Source: Bradyrhizobium sp. 138
GTDB lineage: Bacteria; Pseudomonadota; Alphaproteobacteria; Rhizobiales; Xanthobacteraceae
DNA: 37,627 nt
Reading direction: 5' to 3'
Assembly (NCBI RefSeq): GCF_023074075.1
Contig: NZ_JADPKT010000044.1
Coordinates: 1-37,627, forward strand
A program made the translations under genes and the position numbers. Of this stretch, positions 1 through 8,747 are shown piece after piece; the stretch's first letter is position 1; each line of letters starts with the position of its first letter. The notes beneath the pieces were generated by a model. It was not told the DNA's origin, searched no databases, and worked only from the letters and a program-made list of their open reading frames with translations.

Positions 1-1
1 T

Positions 2-463
2 CCCGAAGTTCGGCTCGAACTTTCCGGCCGCAGCGGCCCGCTTGTGGTAGAGATTGAATACCGCGTACCGCGAGAGAATGCGCAGGCGTTTCACAATGTG
101 ATGCAGGACGTGCAGCTATTTCGTCAGCGCACCGGCGCCTATGGCTGGTCGATCGCGCGCGACATCGCCGACCCCGAACTCTGGACTGAGCGTTATCACT
201 GTCCGACATGGCTTGACTATCTGCGACAGCGCAACCGCTCGACGCGGTCGGAGCGCGCATTGGATGTACAGGCAGCGGCTTTCCACGTTGGTCCTGGACC
301 CATACGTGTCCGCCGCATGCTGGAGCGCCCATTCGGATCGGTGCGCCGGAACGACGACGAGCCTGATCGCGCTGCGAAGGAATTGGTGCGTGGCCAAGGA
401 TTGATCCGAGTTGACGAGTTGGTTGAAGCGGGGCGCCCGACAGGCAAGCTTGAGCAAAAATAA
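2..463 (+). CDS. MFS_3-type exporter, C-terminal part (5' end outside window)
   Basis: The frame is open from base 2 and ends at a TAA at 461-463. The visible 150 or so residues carry no membrane segment. They resemble the soluble C-terminal extension of MFS_3 (transmembrane secretion effector) exporters: residues RVPRENAQAF, GAYGWSIARDIADP and RYHCPTWLDYLRQRNR are typical of the ABM-like tail of that family, known from recall and not searched. The family exports small molecules such as siderophores through twelve membrane helices, which would lie upstream of the window. The internal methionines are not starts; the gene simply enters from the left. It is unrelated in direction to the next gene, which runs on the other strand. 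Confidence in the family is moderate, since only the tail is seen. Confidence 0.7.
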   Translation, partial: PEVRLELSGRSGPLVVEIEYRVPRENAQAFHNVMQDVQLFRQRTGAYGWSIARDIADPELWTERYHCPTWLDYLRQRNRSTRSERALDVQAAAFHVGPGPIRVRRMLERPFGSVRRNDDEPDRAAKELVRGQGLIRVDELVEAGRPTGKLEQK

Positions 464-712
464 GGATCACCCTAATCGGCGTGGTGGCTGAATCAGGCAT
501 CACTAATGGACGTATTGCCGTTTAATTCTTCGAGAAACGCCAACTCACCCGTCGAGCCAGCGACGACCTTCCCGCCATGGATTATTGACCCGGATGAGCA
601 CGTCAGAAAGGCATAGTCGTTCTTGGTATTCGAACCGTCAGCACTAGAGAATCAATTGAATACGGAACAACGGCGGACGGCAAGCGGCCTTTCCGGAATC
701 AAAACTTCCGCA
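464..712. other. Intergenic stretch, no gene recognised
   Basis: Between the exporter tail and the ald terminator I see no frame with coherent protein character and no RNA signature. Short open frames here lack a ribosome binding site. It may hold decayed coding sequence, but I cannot name it. Confidence 0.5.
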
Positions 713-714
713 GC

Positions 715-752
715 TTACAAAAAGACGGGCCACTCCCAAGGAGGGGCCCGTC
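715..752 (-). terminator. Rho-independent terminator downstream of ald
   Basis: Read on the minus strand, an 8-bp GC stem (bases 745-752 pairing with 724-731, GACGGGCC/GGCCCGTC) closes a loop and is followed by a run of T (TTTTTG at 718-723). It lies about 32 bases after the alanine dehydrogenase stop codon, so it fits as the end of that transcript. Confidence 0.8.
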
Positions 753-784
753 GAGTCGGAAGGAAATGTCCCCTAGAGGAGGGA

Positions 785-1860
785 TCAGGCCGCAGCCTGT
801 TCGATCGGGGAGAATGGCAGCCCGAGGCTTTCGGCCACAGCCTTGTACGTAAGCCGGCCTCGATAGACATTCAGCCCGGCACGTAGATGCAGATTTTCCA
901 GGACAGCCGCAAATCCCTTGTTGGCGAGAGCCAGGCCAAAGGGCAGCGTCGCGTTGTTCAGAGCCTGGCTCGAGGTGAGCGGCACAGCTCCGGGCATATT
1001 GGCGACGCAGTAGTGGATGACGCCGTCTACCTCGTAAGTGGGATCCGCGTGCGTCGTTGCCCGCGATGTGTCGAAGCATCCGCCTTGATCAATCGCAACA
1101 TCAACGATCACGGATCCCTTTCGCATCGAACCCAACATACTGCGGCTAACCAGCTTCGGGGCGCTTGCACCGGGAACGAGTACCGCGCCAATAACGACGT
1201 CTGCGGCGAAAACCTCTTCCTCAACAGCATCGATTGTCGAGAACCTGGTACGAACGCGCCCCTCGAAGATTTCATCCAGCTCGCGAAGCCGAGGAATCGA
1301 GCGATCGAGGACGGTAACCTCCGCTCCCAAGCCCACCGCCATTCGCGCTGCGTGCGTCCCGACAACACCGCCTCCGATCACCACAATGCGAGCGGGTTGA
1401 ACACCCGGCACACCGCCGATCAATAGGCCGCGGCCGCCGGCATATCGCTTCAGCGCCGCACCAGCTGCCTCGATTGAAAGCCTACCTGCGACCTCGCTCA
1501 TCGGCGCAAGCAGCGGCAGTCCGCCCTGTGCGTCGGTCACCGTCTCGTACGCGATTGCGGTACATCCAGATTTAATTAGTCCCTTGGCCTGCTCCGGATC
1601 CGGCGCCAAGTGCAGGTAAGTGAAGAGAATCTGATTTTCTCGAAGCTGAGTCCATTCGGACGGCTGCGGCTCCTTGACCTTCACAATCATTTCGCTGGAC
1701 GCGAACACCTCGCGAGCAGAGGCGGCGATTGTCGCGCCAGCTTTGCGGTAATTGTCATCCGTGGCGCCAATGCCCGCGCCGGCATTGGTCTCGACCAACA
1801 CGCTGTGGCCCGCTGCCACGTATTCGCGGACGGCTCCAGGCGTTAGCCCCAGGCGAGTAC
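785..1860 (-). pseudogene. ald: Alanine dehydrogenase, 5'-truncated, joined to trbB
   Basis: NAD-dependent alanine dehydrogenase catalyses L-alanine + NAD+ to pyruvate + NH4+ + NADH in the cytosol. The frame starts inside the conserved N-terminal motif (RLGLTPGAVREYV, normally preceded by about 14 residues with the start codon) and then runs uninterrupted to the stop. The substrate lysine (VKVKEP), the active-site histidine (YLHLAP), the NAD-binding glycines (GGGVVGTHAA) and the aspartate of AIDQGG are all present. Length is about 355 residues against a usual 370. Upstream of the RLGLTP motif the DNA is trbB sequence read in a different frame, so the promoter, start codon and first residues were replaced by a recombination event near 1850-1860. 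A protein could still be made as part of a trbB-frame fusion, but it is more likely dead. A minus-strand terminator follows. Confidence 0.85.
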
Positions 1861-2724
1861 GGCGACGACGTTGATGGTTTCGGCGATCAGCGCGCGCGGG
1901 ACCGTGATGACGGCCTCCTGGATGAGCTGCTCGAGCCGGGCGAAGCGAGCCAAGCGCGCTACCTGCGTCAATCGTGCCGATACCGCCGGGGTGTCCTGTG
2001 CCCCAGGCTTTCAGCAGATCGAGCGCCTCGGCGCCGCGCACCTCACCAATCGGGATCCGATCAGGGCGCAGGCGAAGCGAGGAGCGCACCAGATCAGACA
2101 GCGAGACCACGCCGTCCTTGGTGCGCAGCGCCACGAGGTTCGGTGCCCTGCACTGAAGCTCCCGCGTGTCTTCGATCAAAACGACGCGATCGCTCGTTTT
2201 GGCGACCTCTGCCAGAAGCGCATCGCATTCGTCAGCGTTGTCTCGGTCGAGGTACCGCCGGCAACCAGAATATTTTTGCGCGCAGCGACCGCATCGCGCA
2301 GCGCGTTCGCCTGGCTCACGTTCAGGATGCCGGCAGCCACATAGTCATCGAGGCTAAACACGGCGACAGCGGGCTTGCGGATTGCAAAGGCTGGCGCGGC
2401 GACGACTGGCGGCAGCAAGCCTTCGAACCGTTCTCCCGTTTCCGGCAACTCCGCCGAGATGCGGGGTGAGCCGGGATGAACTTCGGCCCCCACATAGTGC
2501 GCAACCATCCGGATAATTCGCTCGCCGTCGGCCGCAGGCAGATTCTCACCAGTGTCGGTAAGCCCGCTCGACAGCCGATCGATCCATAGCCGGCCGTCAG
2601 GGTTGAGCATCACCTCCACGACAGACGGATCTTCCAGGAATCCCGCGATGGCCGGGCCCAGCGCTGTGCGGAGCACGCGCGCACCGCGCAACTCGGCTTC
2701 CGAATGAAATGAGTGGATTGCCAT
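1853..2724 (-). pseudogene. trbB: Conjugal transfer ATPase TrbB, frameshifted, Walker A lysine lost
   Basis: TrbB is the VirB11-like hexameric ATPase of Trb type IV secretion systems that drive conjugation. The start ATG at 2724-2722 follows a GGGGGA ribosome binding site; the N-terminus matches rhizobial TrbB (ALGPAIAGFLEDPSVVEVML, NPDGRLWIDRLS). The P-loop, normally GGTSTGKTTLTN, reads GGTSTETTLTN: a 3-base deletion has replaced Gly-Lys by one Glu. Five bases inserted just after it (near 2220-2226) shift the frame; the sequence resumes as LIEDTRELQCRAPN and PIGEVRGAEALDLLKAWGTGHPGG. A second frameshift follows GSALG, and the gene breaks off after ETINVVAVL, where ald sequence begins. No trbC-trbI genes follow. 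This is a dead conjugation gene. Confidence 0.9.
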
Positions 2725-2879
2725 AATCGTCCCCCGCGAATTGATGCCACTGCCATCACCGGCCTCAGATGGGGACAAGCAGAAAACGGATAACCTCGGT
2801 TATCGCAACGTTGGGACCTTATGGATCGTAGTCTGGCGTAGAAGAAAGATTTGGAAGGCACACTCTCGCGCGCCAAAGC

Positions 2880-3160
2880 AGGATGAGGACATCAGCCCGT
2901 CAACAGGCCGGCCCCACCGCTCCATGCTCATCCGCCTCCAGGATCGCAAGCCGGATCCTTGGAATAACTAACCGGCCGCCCAGCGGCGGTTGACGCGCCG
3001 TGGCAATCCTGGACGTCAAGGTGCCATTGCTCCAGAGCCAGTGTCGTCCTGTCCTGCACGAGGAAAGTCCTGACGTTCAAGCGTCGGACGCGCGAGCCCC
3101 AGCCGCACGTGCAGAGCGCGCTGCATCGATGCACGCATGGCAATCGCGGCCATTACATCT
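2880..3160 (-). pseudogene. Diverged partial copy of the neighbouring MFS transporter 3' end
   Basis: Read on the minus strand, pieces such as LEQWHL, and at DNA level the words GGAATAACT, GGTTGACGCG and GCCATTGCTCCA, line up with 4420-4790, the end of the MFS transporter gene at 4442-5884. The copy lacks about 150 bases present in the other copy (between roughly 4550 and 4665) and is full of indels, so no frame is open. It represents an old duplication that now only survives as a scar upstream of trbB. Confidence 0.7.
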
Positions 3161-4149
3161 CGCCTTGGTGCATCTGAAGCGTACTGAAAGGTGCGGTGAG
3201 TTACGATTGCGGCATCACAATTGGGCAACGCAAGACAGCACGATCATCGCCAGGAAGAACAAGTGGATGGGCTACCCAGATGACAAATGGAGCTCGAAAC
3301 ACTGCGATGAGCTCGTCCGCGCTGCCGCGGACTATCCGATATGATGTGGATACTGAAGCGGTGGTCGCGCAGAGACAATGCCGTCTCTGAAGTAGCAAGA
3401 CAGCAAACTTACGAAGCGTCGAGCACGGCCGGTTCAACGCTGATCTCCCCTCCCGAGGCATCTGAACCGGTCCGGTTTTCGGCCTCGCCCATCGGCGGCA
3501 ACGAATTGACCGTCGTCACAAAACCGCCGTTGGCGGTAGCGAACGCAGCAGCAGTGCTAGTGCCAGCTGACACTGCTCGTTTCGAAAGCTCACGACGTGG
3601 GGTCACGGCCGTTTCTCCAATTCCAAGATCAACATGGTTGTATGCAGCGGCTGAGCATGAACAAGCAACCTAATGCGGAGTTCGCCGGTTGGCAGCCGAA
3701 TGGCTCTGTTGTTGCTCGACTGCCGCAAACCAGCTGCGCGAGAGCTCCCGCCAACTCCAAACGCTCGCGCCATTGCGGCCGCAGATTCAGCGATCCACTC
3801 CGGTTTACCGGCACGTTCTTCTGTCCCAATCCGCTATCTTCTCCGCCTGACATGATGACGCCCTGAGCGTACATCCGGTCTTTCTCGCAGGTCCCCACTG
3901 GCCCTCGTCCCCCAAAGACGCCGCCGACTACCAGGCCACGACGTTGCTGCTTGACGGATTTCTTCTTCTCAAGAGCGCGGAGATAAGCCTGCACGGGAGT
4001 TGCGCAATTGACAAATAGCCGCACGTGCCTCTGCGATCCTTCGAGCCGAAAAAACATTTGTGTTTCACGAAAGTACTATCAGGCTGCAAGAGCCGAATTT
4101 CGTCTATATGGCGGTTCGGCCAGCCGAAATCCTGCACCGTTCGATAGTG
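3161..4149. other. Stretch without a recognisable gene
   Basis: Several open frames of 60-190 codons exist here on both strands, but none has a convincing ribosome binding site or a protein signature I recognise. One minus-strand frame (3409-3606) begins with a basic stretch followed by an Ala/Thr-rich segment, faintly like an export signal, but it leads nowhere. The stretch lies between two copies of MFS and trbB fragments and probably consists of decayed coding DNA. Confidence 0.4.
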
Positions 4150-4235
4150 TGCCGCGGCCAGATCGCATTCGTCAGTGTCGTCTCGCTGGCCGAGGCCGGC
4201 CAGCGACAGTATATTCTTGCATGGCTGCTGCACCG
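4150..4235 (-). pseudogene. Second, diverged trbB P-loop fragment
   Basis: The DNA from about 4157 (ATCGCATTCGTCAGTGTCGT on the plus strand) matches 2222-2290 of the trbB pseudogene with few substitutions and indels; read on the minus strand it contains KNIL followed by a scrambled P-loop region. It is too degenerate to be coding. Together with the MFS fragment at 2880-3160 it indicates that an MFS-trbB segment was once duplicated in tandem and that each copy lost different parts. Confidence 0.55.
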
Positions 4236-4441
4236 AAAGCGCATTCGCGGGAGGCGGGACGAACCTTGGCGTCCGCATAACGCGCCCAGCCGAACGATTC
4301 ATTCGCCGTCGGCTGCGGACGGACTCTCCCCCGATCGCACCACCCCGTCGCACTTTGCCGTGGAAGAGGAAGGATCCGAGAAAGCCGCCTGCAACCTTTT
4401 TCAAAACCAGTTCCGCGACATCGGCCGGCGACAGGGTGGCA

Positions 4442-5884
4442 TCACCACTCCCCATGTTCTTCTGCCTCGAGGATGGCAATCTCGGCCACTGGAATAACTG
4501 CCTCAACCAAGCCCCAGCCGGACGCCGGTTGACGCGTTGCCAAAGCCCCGGCCTTTCCTTTCAGGCCTGCAAGCCATGGAACGGCAAACCAAGCCAGCGC
4601 CGCCACGTGCATCGACACGATTACGCCGAACGCAGTCTGGTAGGCGATCAAAGGATAGTGCCCGGCTTGGAGCGGCCATTGCTCCAAAATCAGTCCCGTC
4701 CCGTACTGCACGATGAAGGCCCAACCAAATTGCAGAACGTTCAAGCCGCCGTTCGCGCGCGCAACCAGCTGCATCGGGAAATAATCTCCTATGATGGCGT
4801 AGGTCAGAGCGGTGGCTGATCGGGCGACCGACACGGCGCACCATGGCAAGAGTGAGGGCCAGGGCGGACGCAGGATCAGCACAAGCTCAGCCACAATCAG
4901 CATCGCCGCGACGATCGCAAACAGAGCCTCCATGTTCTTTCCACGCCGACGCACAAATTGGCAAGTGCGCCCATGACCAGCGCCCCGAGACTCAAAACGA
5001 TCGCCATCACAAACAATTCGTTGACGAGACTCGTTCTATCCAGCCGTTCCACATCGGAGAGCCAGGGCGCAGCCCATAACGATTGCATTGCCCACCGACC
5101 CGACGCATGTCGCCGATAGCGGCGCAATGCGCCAGAACGGGGCATCCGAATAGATGGTTTTCAGGGTGGCCGGCTTGCTGCTGTCATGCAGCCCTAAAGG
5201 CCGCTCAGGGACCAAAACGTTGATCAAAATGGCAGCAAGCCCGCTCGCCGCGGCAAGTGACTCGAACAGACCGCGCCAGCCAATCCAGTCAAGCAGCACC
5301 TCGCTAGGTGCTGTCGCGGTGACGGCCCCCAATGAGCCCAGCATGATCATATAGCCATTGATGAGGGCCATACGTTCTCTTGGGAACCAGAGGACGATGG
5401 CTTTCAGGCCTGACATCAGGGCTGCGGCCGTCCCAAGCCCGATCATTGCGCGAGCAACAAGAAGCGACGGGAATCCAGTCGATAGTCCAAAGAGCGCGGC
5501 CCGCATTGCAGCGATCGCCAGGAGCACGCTCTGGACCCGGCGCGGCCCGTAACGATCAAGCAGCATGCCGATCGGAAGCTGGACCGCCGTCACAACCAGG
5601 AAATAGATCGACGTGATGAGCCCAATATCGGCGGCGCCAAGCCCGAGATCCGAGACAAGACGACCGGCAATCAGCGTATTGATCGTCCGGAACAGGTACG
5701 ACAGGTAGTACCCGGCTGCGAAGGGAACAAACACGCAGGCGATGAGCCGCCACACAGGAACTGGCTCAACCCGTGCCAATGGCGGTGTCTGCACCCCAAT
5801 TTGCTTCGGCGCGCCTCTGTCGGACCCCTGCCGCCTCAACAGAACGAGTTGGGCAGGGTTCGAAAGTTCAAATTGCTGCCGCAC
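4442..5884 (-). pseudogene. MFS transporter with two frameshifts
   Basis: A 12-helix major facilitator superfamily transporter of the inner membrane. The N-terminal half is an open frame from 5884 to 5036 with many hydrophobic segments and the loop-2/3 signature MLLDRYGPRRVQ, characteristic of MFS proteins; substrate unknown. The first frame ends after GNAIVMG at about 5075; sequence continues in another frame (APWLSDVERLDRTSLVNELF, ALVMGALANL) and again in a third after about 4945 (MEALFAIVAAMLIVAELVL to the stop at 4442). Repaired length is about 470 residues, normal for the family. The initiator may lie inside the preceding CopG frame, whose 3' end overlaps this one by 49 bases, or slightly further in. 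The 3' part has a diverged copy at 2880-3160. Confidence 0.85.
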
Positions 5885-6456
5885 TCCCCAGCGGCAGCGG
5901 TCGGCTCGGCGTTTTCATCGACGACAGCTGCGGACAGCCCTTCCTGACCCAATTGTTCTTCACCCACACCCCGTGACGGACTGCCATGAGCCTGACGAAG
6001 AGGTCGATTTGCCCTGGCCAGCTTGTCGATCGTCTCTTGAATCAGCGGCTGGCCAAGCCGCACCCTCCGCTCGACTTTCTCGACCAGGACCCTGAAGCGC
6101 TGCTGGCCGAGCAGGCACACCTGCCGCTGCTCCGATGGCTGCAAGGGTGGCGTTACGGTGAGGTGATAGCGGGCATGCAGGGCCACCGTCTCGGCAATGA
6201 TCGCGATCTCGCGTTCGAGCCTCGCCATCTGGCGACTGATGCGGTCGAGAAGTCCGTGGGCCAATCCTTCGGCGGCCGGTGCGGGGTTAAGGAAGCGAGC
6301 AAGTGCTGTCTCGACGACCATGCTCTTACCGAGCCCCGGGCGCTCGGTCGCGGCTTCGAGCCGCTGGAACAGGCCATCGGAGAGCTGAACGGTGACTTTC
6401 CTGGTACGCGGACCTTGGTTCAAACCCGGCTGCGCATCGCTATCGGCTTGCCCCAC
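5836..6456 (-). CDS. CopG-family (ribbon-helix-helix) regulator of conjugation locus
   Basis: The N-terminal part TRKVTVQLSDGLFQRLEAAT followed by GKSMVVETALARFL fits a ribbon-helix-helix DNA-binding domain (residues about 18-60), then a helical segment (LLDRISRQMARLEREIAIIAE) and the LTVTPPL motif found in the CopG-like protein that usually sits directly upstream of trbB in rhizobial trb clusters (recall of rhizobial integrative elements). It probably binds operator DNA as a dimer and controls transfer genes. Here trbB is separated from it by the MFS gene. The last 60 or so residues (after about residue 140) look unlike the family, so a 3' frameshift is possible. The start is uncertain: a GTG or other codon near 6456 is used here for want of a clear ribosome binding site. 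Confidence 0.6.
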   Translation of the reverse strand: MGQADSDAQPGLNQGPRTRKVTVQLSDGLFQRLEAATERPGLGKSMVVETALARFLNPAPAAEGLAHGLLDRISRQMARLEREIAIIAETVALHARYHLTVTPPLQPSEQRQVCLLGQQRFRVLVEKVERRVRLGQPLIQETIDKLARANRPLRQAHGSPSRGVGEEQLGQEGLSAAVVDENAEPTAAAGECGSNLNFRTLPNSFC

Positions 6457-6834
6457 TTCCGAGCTCGCCTAGCTTGCCTGGTCTTCATCGGCTTGCATAG
6501 TTTGTGTTTCCCACTTTGCGACCGCGCAAGTCACGCCATGGTGCATCCAGCGCGCGACGCAGGTCCGGTCGGATCTGATGAATCGCCCCCAGCGACGATG
6601 GATTCACAGAAGAAGCGGGCCGAACGGCACTTCAACCGCACGGACATATCAGTCGTGGTCTGGCGTGGCGAAAGAAAGAAATGGCGGCGCGATCAGGCCC
6701 GTGCTCGCCGGCTCGACTATCCCCTGGCCCACATCTTGAGTGAAGCATTGCGCCAGGCTCTGCGCTCAAATGAGCCGCGCGATTCCAGCGCGTCCGTGGC
6801 CGGTCGCATTTGGAAGAACCGGCCGATCTTGATG
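6457..6834. other. No gene recognised
   Basis: A long plus-strand open frame crosses this stretch but is the complement of the CopG gene and of a broken membrane protein and has no protein signature. In trb clusters traG would be expected on the minus strand upstream of the CopG gene; I see no traG sequence here. Confidence 0.4.
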
Positions 6835-7440
6835 CCGGCTGAATATTCCGATAACCGCGCGGCCAAAGACAGGCGACGATCCACAGGCAGCCTGCTCCGA
6901 GCAGCAGTCCATGCGCGACGCGGAGGGGCTGCGCGCCGAAGAATTGCGGAATGTACAAGCTCATTTCAACGGCGAAGATAACGCTGCTTGCCTTCGGATA
7001 GCGACAGGAGCGCCAAAGCGCCGTTGCCGTCAAAATTGCGGAGGCGCCCAGGAGCATCAGACCAGCGAGAAACATGACGAGGCCAGGGCCGGAACGATGG
7101 CCTCGACCAGACCGAGCGGCGAATCAGAGTGCTGCCGCAACGCTTCCTGTCCCAGCGCGTGAAGACCATAGGCCTCGCCGACGTAGAACGGCAGCGTAAA
7201 ACCTATGCCAATTACACTCAGGACGACGGCGACAAACAGCAAGCGTTCGGCCGAGGTCCTCAGTAAAGAGTGTTGCAGCCCGAGCAGACCCAACGGCAAG
7301 AGGGTAAACGCGACAACGGCAAGCATGTGCGAAGCCAGGCATGCCCAAGACCCAAAGGCCACGGCGCCAAGCAACGATCTCCGTCGGAGAACGGACGAAG
7401 TGCCGGGTAGAGCACGAGGTGAGGATGGCTTTTCAAGACC
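6835..7440 (-). pseudogene. Integral membrane protein of unknown function, frameshifted
   Basis: Two minus-strand frames each encode hydrophobic helices. The first (to the stop at 7057) includes ACLASHMLAVVAFTLLPLGL, AERLLFVAVVLSVIGIGFTL and the conserved-looking SPLGLVEAI. The second picks up at about 7075 with MFLAGLMLLGASAILTATAL, then VIFAVEMSLYIPQFFG and VAHGLLLGAGCLWIVACLW. Joined through one frameshift near 7065 they give a protein of about six membrane segments without charged catalytic motifs. I do not recognise the family. The 3' limit is uncertain because no stop follows closely in the second frame. Confidence 0.6.
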
Positions 7441-7668
7441 TTTGGACAGCTCACGATAGCGCCAGGGCGAAACAATAGTACCTATTGCGGCAGGCCGGGG
7501 CGCAACATTTTGCGTTCGGGGTCGGAAGATCGAACCAACTCCAGCTGACAGCTTTCTTCTCAACCTCCCACGATTTCAATGACCAGGAATGACCGAGCAG
7601 CCATGGCGCTTACGTCGGGCTCTACCGCCAGAACATTGAACTTTCCATGGAGCGCTGAGGAGGCATCT

Positions 7669-7695
7669 ATGAAGAACGCAGCCACAGTGCTTTAA
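7669..7695 (+). other. Strong ribosome binding site with an 8-codon ORF
   Basis: GAGGAGG at 7657-7663 is placed five bases before an ATG at 7669, which is followed by only seven more sense codons (MKNAATVL) and TAA. It could be the surviving start of a truncated gene or a leader peptide; nothing downstream decides between these. Confidence 0.35.
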
Positions 7696-7848
7696 ACTAT
7701 CATAGACGTCCCGTTGATCGCATCAGCTTCGCTTCTCGATGTTTTTACGTGCGATATACCGCCCATGCGCAGCAATCCGGCGACAGCCATCGAATAACCT
7801 GCGGTCACGACGCCGGAAGAATACGAAATCGAGATCGCGCCGAGCGCA

Positions 7849-8706
7849 ATGACAAGGATGTGCCTTCACAGATTGGTTTTGCGGCTCACCGGCGCTGCGA
7901 CAGTAGCGCTTGCCGGCAGCGCCGTGACAAACGCCGCCGACTGCCCGCGGCAGAACGCGCTTGGCACATCGCGCGTGCTTGCTGTCGATGCGAAGACCTA
8001 CCCGCGCGTGGGGCTGGGGAGCTTTCCAGAGACTGTTCCCCTGGCGGACCATGAGGTCGTCCTCACCTTCGACGATGGGCCGCGGCCCCCGAGCACGGAA
8101 AAAGTGCTGGCGGCGCTCGCGCAGGAATGCGTGCGGGCCACGTTCTTCCTGGTCGGCAGGTCCTCTGCAGAATTCCCGGAGCTCGTCCGGCGCATCGCCG
8201 CCCAGGGGCACACTGTTGCGCACCACAGCTGGTCGCATCCCATGATGTCGAAGATTCCCTTTGAACAGGCCAAGGAAGATATCGATCGTGGAATTGCAGC
8301 CGATGAACTTGCCCTCAGCGGCGTCTCGACCGAAACCCCGTCAACACCCTTCTTCCGCTTCCCCTATTTCGACTCAAGCCCTGCAACCCTCGATCTCTTG
8401 CAGGCGCGCGGGATCATCGTATTCGGAGCTGACCTTTGGGCGAACGACTGGGAGGACATCACCCCGAAGGAGGAGCTCACGAATGTGATCGAGCGGCTGA
8501 AGACCGCGAGAAAGGGCATCATCCTGCTGCACGATGCCCAGGCCCGAACGGCCGCCATGATGCCGGGGTTATTGCGCCACCTGCATGAAAACGAGTATCG
8601 AATCGTGCATCTGGTGCCTGCCGTCTCGGCCCAGAAGAACGCCGAAGTGCCCATTGATGTCCCTACCGTCACCTCGTTCCGTGCAATCAAAACGCTCGCA
8701 GAATGA
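7849..8706 (+). CDS. Exported polysaccharide deacetylase (NodB-homology domain)
   Basis: A carbohydrate esterase family 4 enzyme that removes N- or O-acetyl groups from polysaccharides. The 285-residue protein starts with a basic-hydrophobic signal peptide (residues 1-29, ending ...AGSAVTNAA), so it should act in the periplasm or envelope. The NodB-homology motifs are visible: TFDDGP at about residues 73-78 (motif 1, with catalytic base and metal Asp), HSWSHP near residues 125-130 (motif 2, metal His pair), RFPYF near residue 168 (motif 3, usually RxPY) and LLHD near residue 224 (motif 5). The frame is intact. The ATG at 7849 or the one at 7858 could start it; neither has a strong ribosome binding site. 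The gene converges on a truncated acyl-CoA dehydrogenase 40 bases downstream. The substrate is unknown; it lacks the context of a nod operon. Confidence 0.85.
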   Translation: MTRMCLHRLVLRLTGAATVALAGSAVTNAADCPRQNALGTSRVLAVDAKTYPRVGLGSFPETVPLADHEVVLTFDDGPRPPSTEKVLAALAQECVRATFFLVGRSSAEFPELVRRIAAQGHTVAHHSWSHPMMSKIPFEQAKEDIDRGIAADELALSGVSTETPSTPFFRFPYFDSSPATLDLLQARGIIVFGADLWANDWEDITPKEELTNVIERLKTARKGIILLHDAQARTAAMMPGLLRHLHENEYRIVHLVPAVSAQKNAEVPIDVPTVTSFRAIKTLAE

Positions 8707-8747
8707 TGAGCAGAGGCGAGAGCAAGATGACCCGATCGGGAACTTCT

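Noticed and set aside
5986..6981. Plus-strand open frame of 331 codons
   Set aside because: It is the complement of the CopG regulator and of the broken membrane protein; no domain and no ribosome binding site.
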